In this document: one piece after another, positions 9,239 through 16,247 of the stretch | How the letters are laid out: every line of letters starts with the position of its first letter | Position numbering within the stretch: the stretch's first letter is position 1 | NCBI RefSeq assembly: GCF_040361215.1 | Contig: NZ_APND01000001.1 | Span: 930,001-994,000 of the forward strand | Length of the DNA stretch: 64,000 nucleotides | Direction: 5' to 3' | Source: Salinisphaera dokdonensis | Lineage (GTDB): Bacteria; Pseudomonadota; Gammaproteobacteria; Nevskiales; Salinisphaeraceae | Position numbers and translations under genes: made by a program | Notes under the pieces: model-generated | The model's input: the letters and a program-made list of their open reading frames with translations, nothing else | Database searches by the model: none | What the model was told of the DNA's origin: nothing

Positions 9239-10285
9239 ATGCTATCCAGAAAAATATCGTCCTATGTCGGCGCGGTTGCCGTCGGCGCCGCTGCCCTGCT
9301 CGGCAGCGCGATGCAGCCTGCCGCCGCCCAGGAAACGCGTTCCCTGTGTATCTACGACCCGATCGGCGCGAACGGCTTCATCTACCAGTCCTTCCAGGAT
9401 TACGTGGTGCAGGCCCGCGAATGGGGGATCAAGTTCAATACCCGCGCCTATACTGACGAAGCAGTCGCCGCGAATGACTTCAAGGCCGGCAAGTGCGACA
9501 TGGTCGGCATTACCGGCGTACGCGCGATCCATTTCGTGCAGTTCGCGGGCAGCCTGGACATGGCCGGCGGCCTGCAGACCTATGAACAGGAAAAAACCGC
9601 CATCAAGGTCATGTCGAGTCCGAAGGCGGCCGACCTGATGAAGGAAGACGACTACGAAGTGGTCGGCGTGGTGCCGCTAGGCAAGGCGTTCCTGTTCGCG
9701 CGTGACAAGGCCTATCTGGAAAGCCTGGATACCGTGGCCGGCAAGAAGATCGCCGTAATGTCCTACGACAAACAGGCCTCGACGCTGGCGAACGTTGCCG
9801 GCGCCTCGCCGGTGGGCGCATCGATCGCGTCGTTTGGCCCGATGTTCAACAACGGCAGCGTGGACCTGGCCTACGCGCCCTCCTTCGCTTATAACGCGCT
9901 CGAGCTCTACAAGGGCCTCGGCGAGAAAGGTGGCATCGCCGACTTCGTACTGGGCATGCTCTCCGGCCAGCTCGTGGTGCATCAGGACAAGTTCCCGGAC
10001 GGCTTCGGCCAGAAATCGCGCGAGTGGGTGTTCAACAACATGTACGACTCGACACTGCGCCGTGTCGAAAGCGCCGACAGCGATATCCCGGACAAGTACT
10101 GGGTCCACATCTCGGGCGAGCGTGACAAGAATTACCGCGAGATGTTTCGCAACACGCGTCAGGAACTCTGGGACAACGGCTGGTACAACCATCGTATGCA
10201 GCACCTGCTCAAGAAGATCCGCTGCTCCAGCGACAGCGGCCTGGCGGAATGCAGCCAGGACAGCGAGGGCGGCCCGGTCAACTGA
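9239..10285 (+). CDS. Putative solute-binding protein, AdeT1/AdeT2-like family (copy 1)
   Basis: A 348-residue periplasmic protein with a Sec signal peptide ending AMQPAAAQE. The mature part (SLCIYDPIGANGFIYQSFQD, NDFKAGKCDMVGITG, GKKIAVMSYDKQASTLANV, FNNGSVDLAYAP) has the organisation of the family typed by Acinetobacter AdeT1/AdeT2. That family was once labelled an aminoglycoside efflux component but has a solute-binding fold. The start at 9239 is chosen because GGAGGA lies at 9223-9228. It follows the permease in the same orientation. The next gene is a close paralogue. The ligand is unknown. Confidence 0.85.
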   Translation: MLSRKISSYVGAVAVGAAALLGSAMQPAAAQETRSLCIYDPIGANGFIYQSFQDYVVQAREWGIKFNTRAYTDEAVAANDFKAGKCDMVGITGVRAIHFVQFAGSLDMAGGLQTYEQEKTAIKVMSSPKAADLMKEDDYEVVGVVPLGKAFLFARDKAYLESLDTVAGKKIAVMSYDKQASTLANVAGASPVGASIASFGPMFNNGSVDLAYAPSFAYNALELYKGLGEKGGIADFVLGMLSGQLVVHQDKFPDGFGQKSREWVFNNMYDSTLRRVESADSDIPDKYWVHISGERDKNYREMFRNTRQELWDNGWYNHRMQHLLKKIRCSSDSGLAECSQDSEGGPVN

Positions 10286-10308
10286 TTGCAGCTGAGCCCT
10301 GCGCCAAC

Positions 10309-10347
10309 AGCCCGTCGTGCATGGCTTTGCACGACGGGCTTTTTTTT
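10309..10347 (+). terminator. Strong intrinsic terminator between the two AdeT-like genes
   Basis: Perfect 12-base stem (10309-10320 with 10329-10340), 8-base loop and an uninterrupted run of T (10340-10347). It ends only 22 bases before the ATG of the second paralogue, so it should cut or reduce read-through between the two copies. Confidence 0.88.
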
Positions 10348-10368
10348 GAATTCCTAAAGGAGTCCGCG

Positions 10369-11412
10369 ATGCCTGTTCCCTTGTGTTTACGCCGGCCACT
10401 CACTGCCCTGCTTCTTATCGCGGTAGGCAGCAACGCGGCCATGGCTGACTCGGCTGTCGAGCGCTCCATCTGCGTCTACGACCCGGTCGGCGCCAGCGGC
10501 GCGGTTATCGAACAGTTCCAGGACTATGTCGTGATGGCACGGGAGGCAGGCGTGACGTTCGATCTGCGCCCGTATACCGACGAAGGCGTGGCCGCCAACG
10601 ACTTCAAATCCGGGCGTTGCGACGCCGTTGGCCTGACCGGCATCCGCGTCAAGCAGTTCGTGCCGTTTGCCGGCAGTCTCGATATGGTCGGCGCGCTGCA
10701 GACTTACGACCAGATGCATACCGCGATCCGCGTCATGGCCAGCGACAAGGCCGCACCGTTGATGCGTAACGGCGAATACGAGGTTGCCGGCGTGGTGCCG
10801 GGCGGCAAGGTATACCTGTTCTCGCGCGACCGGCGTTTTCTCGACAGCCTGGAGGCCGCGGCCGGCAAGAAGGTCGCCGTGATCGGCTACGACAAGCAGG
10901 CCCAGGTGGTCGCCAATGTTGCCGGCGCGTCGCCGGTGCCCGCGACCATCGCCAGCTTCGGCCCGCTGTTCAACAATCACAGTGTCGACATGGCCTATGC
11001 GCCGGCGATCGCCTACAACGCACTCGAACTGTATCGCGGCCTGGGCGACGACGGTGGCGTGGCCGAGTTCGTGCTCGGCATGCTCTCGGCGCAGATGGTC
11101 ATACACCGCGACCGTTTCCCGGACGGCTTTGCCGCCGAGTCGCGACAGTGGGCGGCCAACAAGGCGTGGGATCGCATCATCCCGCGTATCCGGCAAGCCG
11201 ATGCCGAGATTCCGGAGCGTTACTGGGTACCGATCAGCGGTGAACGCGAAACGAAGTACCGCAGCATGCTGCTCGAGATACGCCAGCAGCTGTGGCAAGA
11301 GCAGTGGTACGACCACCGCATGCAACGCCTGCTGAAAAAGATCCGCTGCGCCGACGATCCTGGGCTGGCAGAATGCTCGCGCTCGACCGAGGGCGGCGCC
11401 GTGAGCGGCTGA
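10369..11412 (+). CDS. Putative solute-binding protein, AdeT1/AdeT2-like family (copy 2)
   Basis: A 347-residue paralogue of the preceding gene, matching it along the whole mature length (SICVYDPVGASGAVIEQFQD, NDFKSGRCDAVGLTGIRVKQF, FNNHSVDMAYAPAIAYNALELY, and the same C-terminal RMQRLLKKIRCADDPGLAECS with paired Cys). The signal peptide ends near AAMADS. The start at 10369 follows an AAAGGAG site at 10356-10362. The 5' upstream area holds the terminator described above, so expression may differ from copy 1. The two copies could bind different ligands for one permease. Confidence 0.85.
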   Translation: MPVPLCLRRPLTALLLIAVGSNAAMADSAVERSICVYDPVGASGAVIEQFQDYVVMAREAGVTFDLRPYTDEGVAANDFKSGRCDAVGLTGIRVKQFVPFAGSLDMVGALQTYDQMHTAIRVMASDKAAPLMRNGEYEVAGVVPGGKVYLFSRDRRFLDSLEAAAGKKVAVIGYDKQAQVVANVAGASPVPATIASFGPLFNNHSVDMAYAPAIAYNALELYRGLGDDGGVAEFVLGMLSAQMVIHRDRFPDGFAAESRQWAANKAWDRIIPRIRQADAEIPERYWVPISGERETKYRSMLLEIRQQLWQEQWYDHRMQRLLKKIRCADDPGLAECSRSTEGGAVSG

Positions 11413-11727
11413 TACCCCCGACTGGCATTAGGTCTATACGCGGCGTAGGCTCCCGAGGGCATGGGGGCACTGAATCAGCGTGATTGGGCGACATGCAGCA
11501 AACGCGGCGGTGATGCCGCGGCCCATCCACGGGCCGATACAACCCACGCCGCCTGTGGACGCCGGCCACACCACCGTTCGCTCTGTGCATACGGTTTGCA
11601 GATACAACGTTTGTCCAAGCGACCGACACTGTCATGCCGTGCACCATGCACCCCGCGCATTGCCCTTGAAGCGGGCAATGCGGCCGCCCACCCGCTGTAA
11701 CAAGTATTTCGCAGGGAGCTTCAAGCG
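11413..11727. other. Leader region of the Na+/alanine symporter gene, with a hairpin
   Basis: No gene is seen in these 315 bases. At 11656-11682 there is a perfect 10-base inverted repeat (CGCATTGCCC / GGGCAATGCG) with a 7-base loop and no following T run, so it is not a standard terminator. A ribosome-binding site (GGGAG, 11716-11720) precedes ATG 11728. I looked for a glycine riboswitch and did not recognise its conserved core. Confidence 0.5.
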
Positions 11728-13188
11728 ATGGAATTCATCGACACACTGACACAGGGCGTCTACGCCATCATGACGCCTGTGAGCAGTTTCATCTGGTCGT
11801 ACGTCCTGTTCTACCTGCTCTTTGGTGCGGGCATCGCCTTCACCATCATGAGCCGGTTCATGCAGTTCCGCATGATCGGGCACATGGTGAAGATCACGTT
11901 CGATAGCCGCAGCAGCGATCAAGGCGTGAGCTCGTTCCAGGCATTGGCCACGTCGCTGGCGGCGCGCGTGGGCACGGGCAACCTGGCCGGCGTGGCACTG
12001 GCGCTATGGGTCGGTGGCCCGGGCGCCGTGTTCTGGATGTGGATGACAGCCCTCGTCGGTCTGGCAACGACCTTTGTGGAGTGCACGCTCGGGCAGGTCT
12101 ACAAGATCCACTACGCCGACGGCGTCTATCGCGGTGGGCCAGCCTATTACATCGAGCGCGCGCTCGGCCAGAAGTGGATGAGCATCCTGTTCGCAGTGTT
12201 CCTGATCATCGCCTACGGCTTCGCCTTCTCGGGCGCGCAGGCCAACACCATCGCCAAGGGCATGGAAGGCGCCTTCGACGTGCCGACCTGGGCGACCGGC
12301 GTCGCGTTGGTTCTGCTGGCCGGCGTGGTGATCTACGGTGGTTTGCGCTCGATCGCGCGCGTGGCGGAAAAAGTAGTGCCTATCATGGCGATCGGTTATT
12401 TCCTGGTCGCGGTCTACGTGATGATCGCCAACTACAGCGAAGTCCCCGGCATGTTCTGGCTGATCATCCAGAGCGCTTTCGGCTTCGGGCCGGCCGTCGG
12501 TGGCGCGGTCGGCTATACCATCAAGGTCGCGATGGAGAACGGGGTCAAGCGCGGGCTGTTCTCGAACGAAGCAGGCATGGGTTCGACGCCTAACGCGGCT
12601 GCGACGGCGGAGGTCAATCATCCGGCCGCGCAGGGCCTGGTTCAGTCGTTCGGCGTGGTGATCGATACGCTGATCATCTGCAGCTGCACCGCGATCGTCA
12701 TCCTGCTGTCGGGCGTCTACGACCAGATGCTGGCGAGCGGCGGAGGCGGCGAATCGATGCAGGGCATCCAGCTGACCCAGAACGCCATGCAGGATCATCT
12801 CGGCGGCTTCGGCGTCGGCTTCATCGCGATAGCGATTCTTTTCTTCGCCTACACCTCGATCCTGGCCAACTTTGCCTACAGCGAGATCAATCTCGAATAC
12901 CTGGCCGGCAAGCATCACAAGAAAGCCATTGCGATCCTGCGACCGCTGGTACTGACCATGGTCATGGTCGGCTCGGTCGCGTCGCTGGGTTTCGTCTGGG
13001 ACTTCGCTGACCTGGCCATGGGGCTGATGGCCACGACTAACCTGATCGCCATCCTGTTCCTTGCGCCGATCGCCATGCGTGTGCTCAAGGACTACGAGCG
13101 ACAACGCAACGAAGGCATCATCGAGCCGGTATTCAATCGCCAGGTACTCAAGAAGCCGGACGAAGTCGAACCGGGCATCTGGGACTGA
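11728..13188 (+). CDS. Alanine/glycine:cation symporter (AGCS family)
   Basis: A 486-residue inner-membrane transporter that takes up alanine or glycine with Na+ or H+. Several family motifs are visible: the N-terminal LFGAGIAFTIMSRFMQFR; QALATSLAARVGTGNLAGVA, the usual GTGNIAGVA segment; GAVFWMWMTALVG; and the central RGLFSNEAGMGSTPNAAATAE. About ten membrane segments can be read. The tail (QVLKKPDEVEPGIWD) is hydrophilic. The gene is monocistronic. It is followed by a hairpin that serves the convergent 68-residue gene. Substrate preference between alanine and glycine cannot be told from sequence. Confidence 0.92.
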   Translation: MEFIDTLTQGVYAIMTPVSSFIWSYVLFYLLFGAGIAFTIMSRFMQFRMIGHMVKITFDSRSSDQGVSSFQALATSLAARVGTGNLAGVALALWVGGPGAVFWMWMTALVGLATTFVECTLGQVYKIHYADGVYRGGPAYYIERALGQKWMSILFAVFLIIAYGFAFSGAQANTIAKGMEGAFDVPTWATGVALVLLAGVVIYGGLRSIARVAEKVVPIMAIGYFLVAVYVMIANYSEVPGMFWLIIQSAFGFGPAVGGAVGYTIKVAMENGVKRGLFSNEAGMGSTPNAAATAEVNHPAAQGLVQSFGVVIDTLIICSCTAIVILLSGVYDQMLASGGGGESMQGIQLTQNAMQDHLGGFGVGFIAIAILFFAYTSILANFAYSEINLEYLAGKHHKKAIAILRPLVLTMVMVGSVASLGFVWDFADLAMGLMATTNLIAILFLAPIAMRVLKDYERQRNEGIIEPVFNRQVLKKPDEVEPGIWD

Positions 13189-13231
13189 ACAGGCCCGGCG
13201 GCCTTCTTGCCGCTGCGGGATCGACGCCCAT

Positions 13232-13267
13232 AAAAAAAGCGCCAGCCGGTCGCATACCGGCTGGCGC
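13232..13267 (-). terminator. Intrinsic terminator of the 68-residue minus-strand gene
   Basis: Perfect 12-base stem (13239-13250 with 13256-13267), 5-base loop, then seven T on the minus strand (A run at 13232-13238). It lies just downstream of the small gene at 13293-13499 and supports that gene being transcribed. Confidence 0.85.
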
Positions 13268-13292
13268 CAACGAGTGCATTGCTACGCCTGCT

Positions 13293-13499
13293 CTAGAGGA
13301 TTTCGCGACCCTGCCAGCGTAGGGCTGCGCCCGATTCCTGGGCATGCTCACGCGCCCGGGTCACGATCGCGTCGAAATCTTCCGGGTTTTCCAGTGCTTC
13401 GAGAATCGCGTCCTCTTCGTCGCCGCGCTGATCGGCGATCGCTTGCAGGATTTCAATGCTCGTATCGTTGCTCTTGCTGAGTTTTTCCAAATCGGCCAT
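13293..13499 (-). CDS. Small acidic protein of unknown function (68 residues)
   Basis: MADLEKLSKSNDTSIEILQA is followed by an acidic middle (DEEDAILEALENPEDFDAI) and a short basic end (RWQGREIL). It has no signal peptide or membrane segment, is predicted helical and soluble, and resembles no family I recognise. Reality is supported by the ATG, protein-like composition and a strong terminator immediately downstream. It lies directly downstream of the autoinducer synthase on the same strand, but a separate hairpin lies between them, so co-transcription is uncertain. Confidence 0.6.
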   Translation of the reverse strand: MADLEKLSKSNDTSIEILQAIADQRGDEEDAILEALENPEDFDAIVTRAREHAQESGAALRWQGREIL

Positions 13500-13568
13500 G
13501 TCGTTTGCCGCCTAGTCGAGGTCTGTGCTCTAGAGACAGGCGCCGGCGCAAAACATTCCCGAACCGCT

Positions 13569-13597
13569 TTAAAGCACCCCGAGGCATCGGGGTGCTT
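13569..13597 (-). terminator. Probable terminator downstream of the autoinducer synthase
   Basis: Perfect 11-base stem (13572-13582 with 13587-13597) and 4-base loop, with a short T-rich stretch (TTTAAAG) on the minus strand. It sits 12 bases beyond the stop codon of the cqsA-like gene. Confidence 0.7.
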
Positions 13598-13608
13598 CAG
13601 CCTGAAAC

Positions 13609-14874
13609 CTAGGCGGCCGCCTGATCCGAAGCAGCCTGGCGCTTGCGGGCACGCCGGGTCGACGGCCAGTTGGCCAGGTCCACCTCTTCGCGGATCTCGG
13701 CACACACTTCGATCACGCGGCTCAACTGGGAATACGTGTGGTTGCAGTTCACCGACAGTCGGATCAACGCACGCTTGGATGCCGTAGCCGGCGCACAGAA
13801 CACCGATCCGAATACCCCGCGCGACTCGAGCGCGTCACGCAGCACGATGGTCTGCTGCTCGGTGCCGGCTTCTAGTGCGATCATCTGGCCCTCGCCGCTG
13901 TCGACGTTGTAGCCCAGCGCATCCAGATGACGACGCAGATATGCCGCGTTGGCATGCAGGCGCTCGCGCTCATGGTCCGCGCCCTTGATCAGATCGAGCG
14001 TACGAGAGAGTCCTGCGATATCGTGCGGTAGCAGCGATGAGCTGAAGATCGCCGGAAACGAGTTGAACTTGATGAACTGGCGCAGTCGTTCGCTGCAGGC
14101 GATCAGACCGGCGCGCCCGGCAAAGGCCTTGGCCAGGCTTGCGGTCACGAAATGGACTTTCGACTGCAGGTCGAGACCCGCAACCAGGCCGCGTCCCTGA
14201 TCGCCATGGGTGCCGAGCGAGTGCGATTCGTCGACGATCGTCACACAGTGATGGCGATTGGCGACGTCCACAATCTCTTCGAGCGGCGAAATACTGCCCG
14301 TGGTGCTGTAGACCGAGTCGACGACCACGATGCCGGGGCCGTTGCGTTCGATCATGACTTCGAGATGCTTCGGGTCGTTATGGCGGAACGGCTTCCATTC
14401 CAGCCCCGCGCTGCGCACGCCTTCCCAGAGCGATGCATGCGCGAACATGTCGACATAGACCGGCGTACCAGGCGCCCCGATCGCCTGGATCAGCCCGACA
14501 TTGGCGGCATAGCCCGACTGGCATAGCAGGCTGGACTCCATGCGCATCCAGCGCGCCATGCGACGCTCCAGATGCAGTTGCGGACTGTCGCCATGAAGAT
14601 AGACGCCCGACATCACCACCGTGTTGTCCGAACCCCGGAGACTGTCGATCTGGGCCTGCAGCACTTCCGGATGATTGGCGAGGTCCAGGTAGTCGTTGGT
14701 GACCATCAGGATGGCGTCCGCGCCCGGCTCGCGCCCGTGCATGATGTGCCCGCCTTTCCAGGTCTTCTCGACGCGCTCGCGGAAATAATGATCCACGTGT
14801 TCGCTGAGGAATTCGGGCTCGGGCATGGACGTCGGGCGCAGCGGCGAGCAACTGGATACGTTGGAATTAGTCAT
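13609..14874 (-). CDS. cqsA: CqsA/LqsA-type autoinducer synthase (PLP-dependent acyltransferase)
   Basis: Enzyme of the alpha-oxoamine synthase fold that condenses an acyl-CoA with an amino-acid-derived substrate to make an alpha-hydroxyketone signal (CAI-1 in Vibrio, LAI-1 in Legionella). Strong likeness to Vibrio cholerae CqsA is visible: NDYLDLANHP, LLCQSGYAANVGLIQAI, VYVDMFAHASLWEG, NGPGIVVVDSVYSTTG, VDESHSLGTHG and FVTASLAKAFAGRAG with the PLP lysine (Lys249 from this start), then SVFCAPATASKRALIRLS. The start is either ATG 14874 (421 residues) or ATG 14826 (405); Vibrio CqsA is about 390. The upstream DNA is visibly AT-rich and has a palindrome. Response regulator and kinase genes lie upstream on the same strand. 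The signal's chain length cannot be read from sequence. Confidence 0.93.
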   Translation of the reverse strand: MTNSNVSSCSPLRPTSMPEPEFLSEHVDHYFRERVEKTWKGGHIMHGREPGADAILMVTNDYLDLANHPEVLQAQIDSLRGSDNTVVMSGVYLHGDSPQLHLERRMARWMRMESSLLCQSGYAANVGLIQAIGAPGTPVYVDMFAHASLWEGVRSAGLEWKPFRHNDPKHLEVMIERNGPGIVVVDSVYSTTGSISPLEEIVDVANRHHCVTIVDESHSLGTHGDQGRGLVAGLDLQSKVHFVTASLAKAFAGRAGLIACSERLRQFIKFNSFPAIFSSSLLPHDIAGLSRTLDLIKGADHERERLHANAAYLRRHLDALGYNVDSGEGQMIALEAGTEQQTIVLRDALESRGVFGSVFCAPATASKRALIRLSVNCNHTYSQLSRVIEVCAEIREEVDLANWPSTRRARKRQAASDQAAA

Positions 14875-14930
14875 GGCAAACCTGTGTCGTTGTCGTGAAA
14901 TAATGTAAGAAGAATTGTGATATTCGAGAT

Positions 14931-14945
14931 TGACAATATTTGTCA
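14931..14945. promoter_or_regulatory. Palindrome upstream of the autoinducer synthase, candidate operator
   Basis: TGACAA-TAT-TTGTCA, a 6-base inverted repeat with a 3-base centre, 57 bases upstream of the cqsA-like ATG within an AT-rich stretch. A regulator-binding role is inference; no known motif was matched. Confidence 0.4.
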
Positions 14946-15206
14946 CCCCAAATACATTTCACTTTTCCTAGGTATAACAAAATTCCGCTTCACACAAGAC
15001 AGCTTACGCCGGTCTCGGAAAAGTAACTTTTTCCCATTTCTCCATAGTGGTCGAACATCAGCTGCACGCTCTCGACCGCTCGTATGTCAAAGCACGCATG
15101 TGCTTTTCCACCGCAGGCTTTAGAGCTAGCGTAATCGCTCGGCAGTAAAAGACATGGGCGACCGAGCCCGCCAGCCAAAGCTGTCGAACGGGGCTCGGCG
15201 CCGACG

Positions 15207-16247
15207 CTACATCAGCGAGTAGCCAACCGTATCCAGCCACTCCAGGTAGCGATTGAAAGTCGAGTTCGGCGCCGTGACATCGCTGTCAGGCAGCCCCGCC
15301 TCGAAGACAGCCCAGCGATAACTGCGCTTACCCTCGAGTCGCGTCGCCACGCGGATATGTGATTTCCACTGACGGTAGGGGTCACTTGTGACGTTCTGCG
15401 CCCCATTCAGCATAGCCGGGTCCAGGAGATTATCTCCCGTGCTCAGTAACTTGAGGCATTCCTGTGGTGCGCCACTGGCCTCAACCTGCTCTATGAGCCG
15501 CTGTTGCTGATCCGCGTCGACCAGCACCAGCCGATAGAGCTCACCGTCGCCGTCCACAAGCAGGAAACCGGCAGGATCATCCGTCATGTAGTACTCGACG
15601 AAGTCGTAGCGTGCCCGGAGATTCTTCAGCAGCGTCTCGACCGCAGGATCGCGCAACAGGTCCGGTACTCGAACGTCGAATACGTCGGTGGCCGCACTGA
15701 AGGTATCGAGAATATGCGCGTGCTGGAGCTCACGAATCGTTTGGTTGAGTTGCTCGTAGACGTTCCGCTCGCTCTTTCGGATAAACCGATCGATTACGCC
15801 CTTGTTAAAGGCTTCGACGGCCTCGACCTCCGTCGCGACCCCGGTAAACAGTATTTTCTTGATATGCGGATTGCGAATCTGGCGGCAGAACTCCAGACCG
15901 TTCATCTGCGGCATGGCGTAATCCACCATTGCGATCGATATCTGGGAAAAACGGTTGGTGAAATACATCTCACGCGTGATCGCATCGGTGTCGAGGCTCA
16001 CCTTGCGTTCGCCGCCGCCTCCGGACAGGGCTGAACCACCGTTATCGAACCGGAAAAAGCGCTGGCGCGACGGTGCCTCACTTTCTCGGTCGTTGATATA
16101 GCCAAGCGCCTTATGGGTCGAATCGAATAACAGGTAGGGAAGATCCGCTTCGAGTTGCAGGCTGAGATTGCCTAGAAAATCGATATCGTCATCGACGAGC
16201 ACGATCTGTGTGGGATGAAAATACGGCGCCAAACGGGTGTCATTCAT
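15207..16247 (-). CDS. lqsR: LqsR-like response regulator
   Basis: A 346-residue protein with an N-terminal receiver domain and an output region of about 190 residues that is not a typical DNA-binding HTH. The receiver shows IVLVDDDIDFLGNLSLQL, the phosphoacceptor in AMVDYAMPQMNG (Asp109) and ILFTGVATEVEAVEAFNKG, with Lys in RFIRKSE. Between the second and third strands there is an extra loop of about 45 residues (50-98), which pushes the acceptor Asp far from the usual position near 54. This arrangement is what I recall of Legionella LqsR. The start overlaps the kinase stop by 8 bases, so the pair is translationally coupled. It lies 330 bases upstream of the synthase. Confidence 0.82.
   Translation of the reverse strand: MNDTRLAPYFHPTQIVLVDDDIDFLGNLSLQLEADLPYLLFDSTHKALGYINDRESEAPSRQRFFRFDNGGSALSGGGGERKVSLDTDAITREMYFTNRFSQISIAMVDYAMPQMNGLEFCRQIRNPHIKKILFTGVATEVEAVEAFNKGVIDRFIRKSERNVYEQLNQTIRELQHAHILDTFSAATDVFDVRVPDLLRDPAVETLLKNLRARYDFVEYYMTDDPAGFLLVDGDGELYRLVLVDADQQQRLIEQVEASGAPQECLKLLSTGDNLLDPAMLNGAQNVTSDPYRQWKSHIRVATRLEGKRSYRWAVFEAGLPDSDVTAPNSTFNRYLEWLDTVGYSLM

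Noticed and set aside
9239..11412. AdeT-like genes as an RND efflux pump for aminoglycosides
   Set aside because: The proteins have secretion signals and a solute-binding organisation and lack the membrane helices of RND pumps; the neighbours form a TRAP-like uptake locus.
11413..11727. Possible glycine riboswitch ahead of the alanine/glycine symporter
   Set aside because: The conserved glycine aptamer core was not recognised; only a simple hairpin is present.
12004..13104. 366-residue minus-strand frame opposite the symporter
   Set aside because: His/Asp/Gln-rich product with no motif; antisense of a clear AGCS gene.
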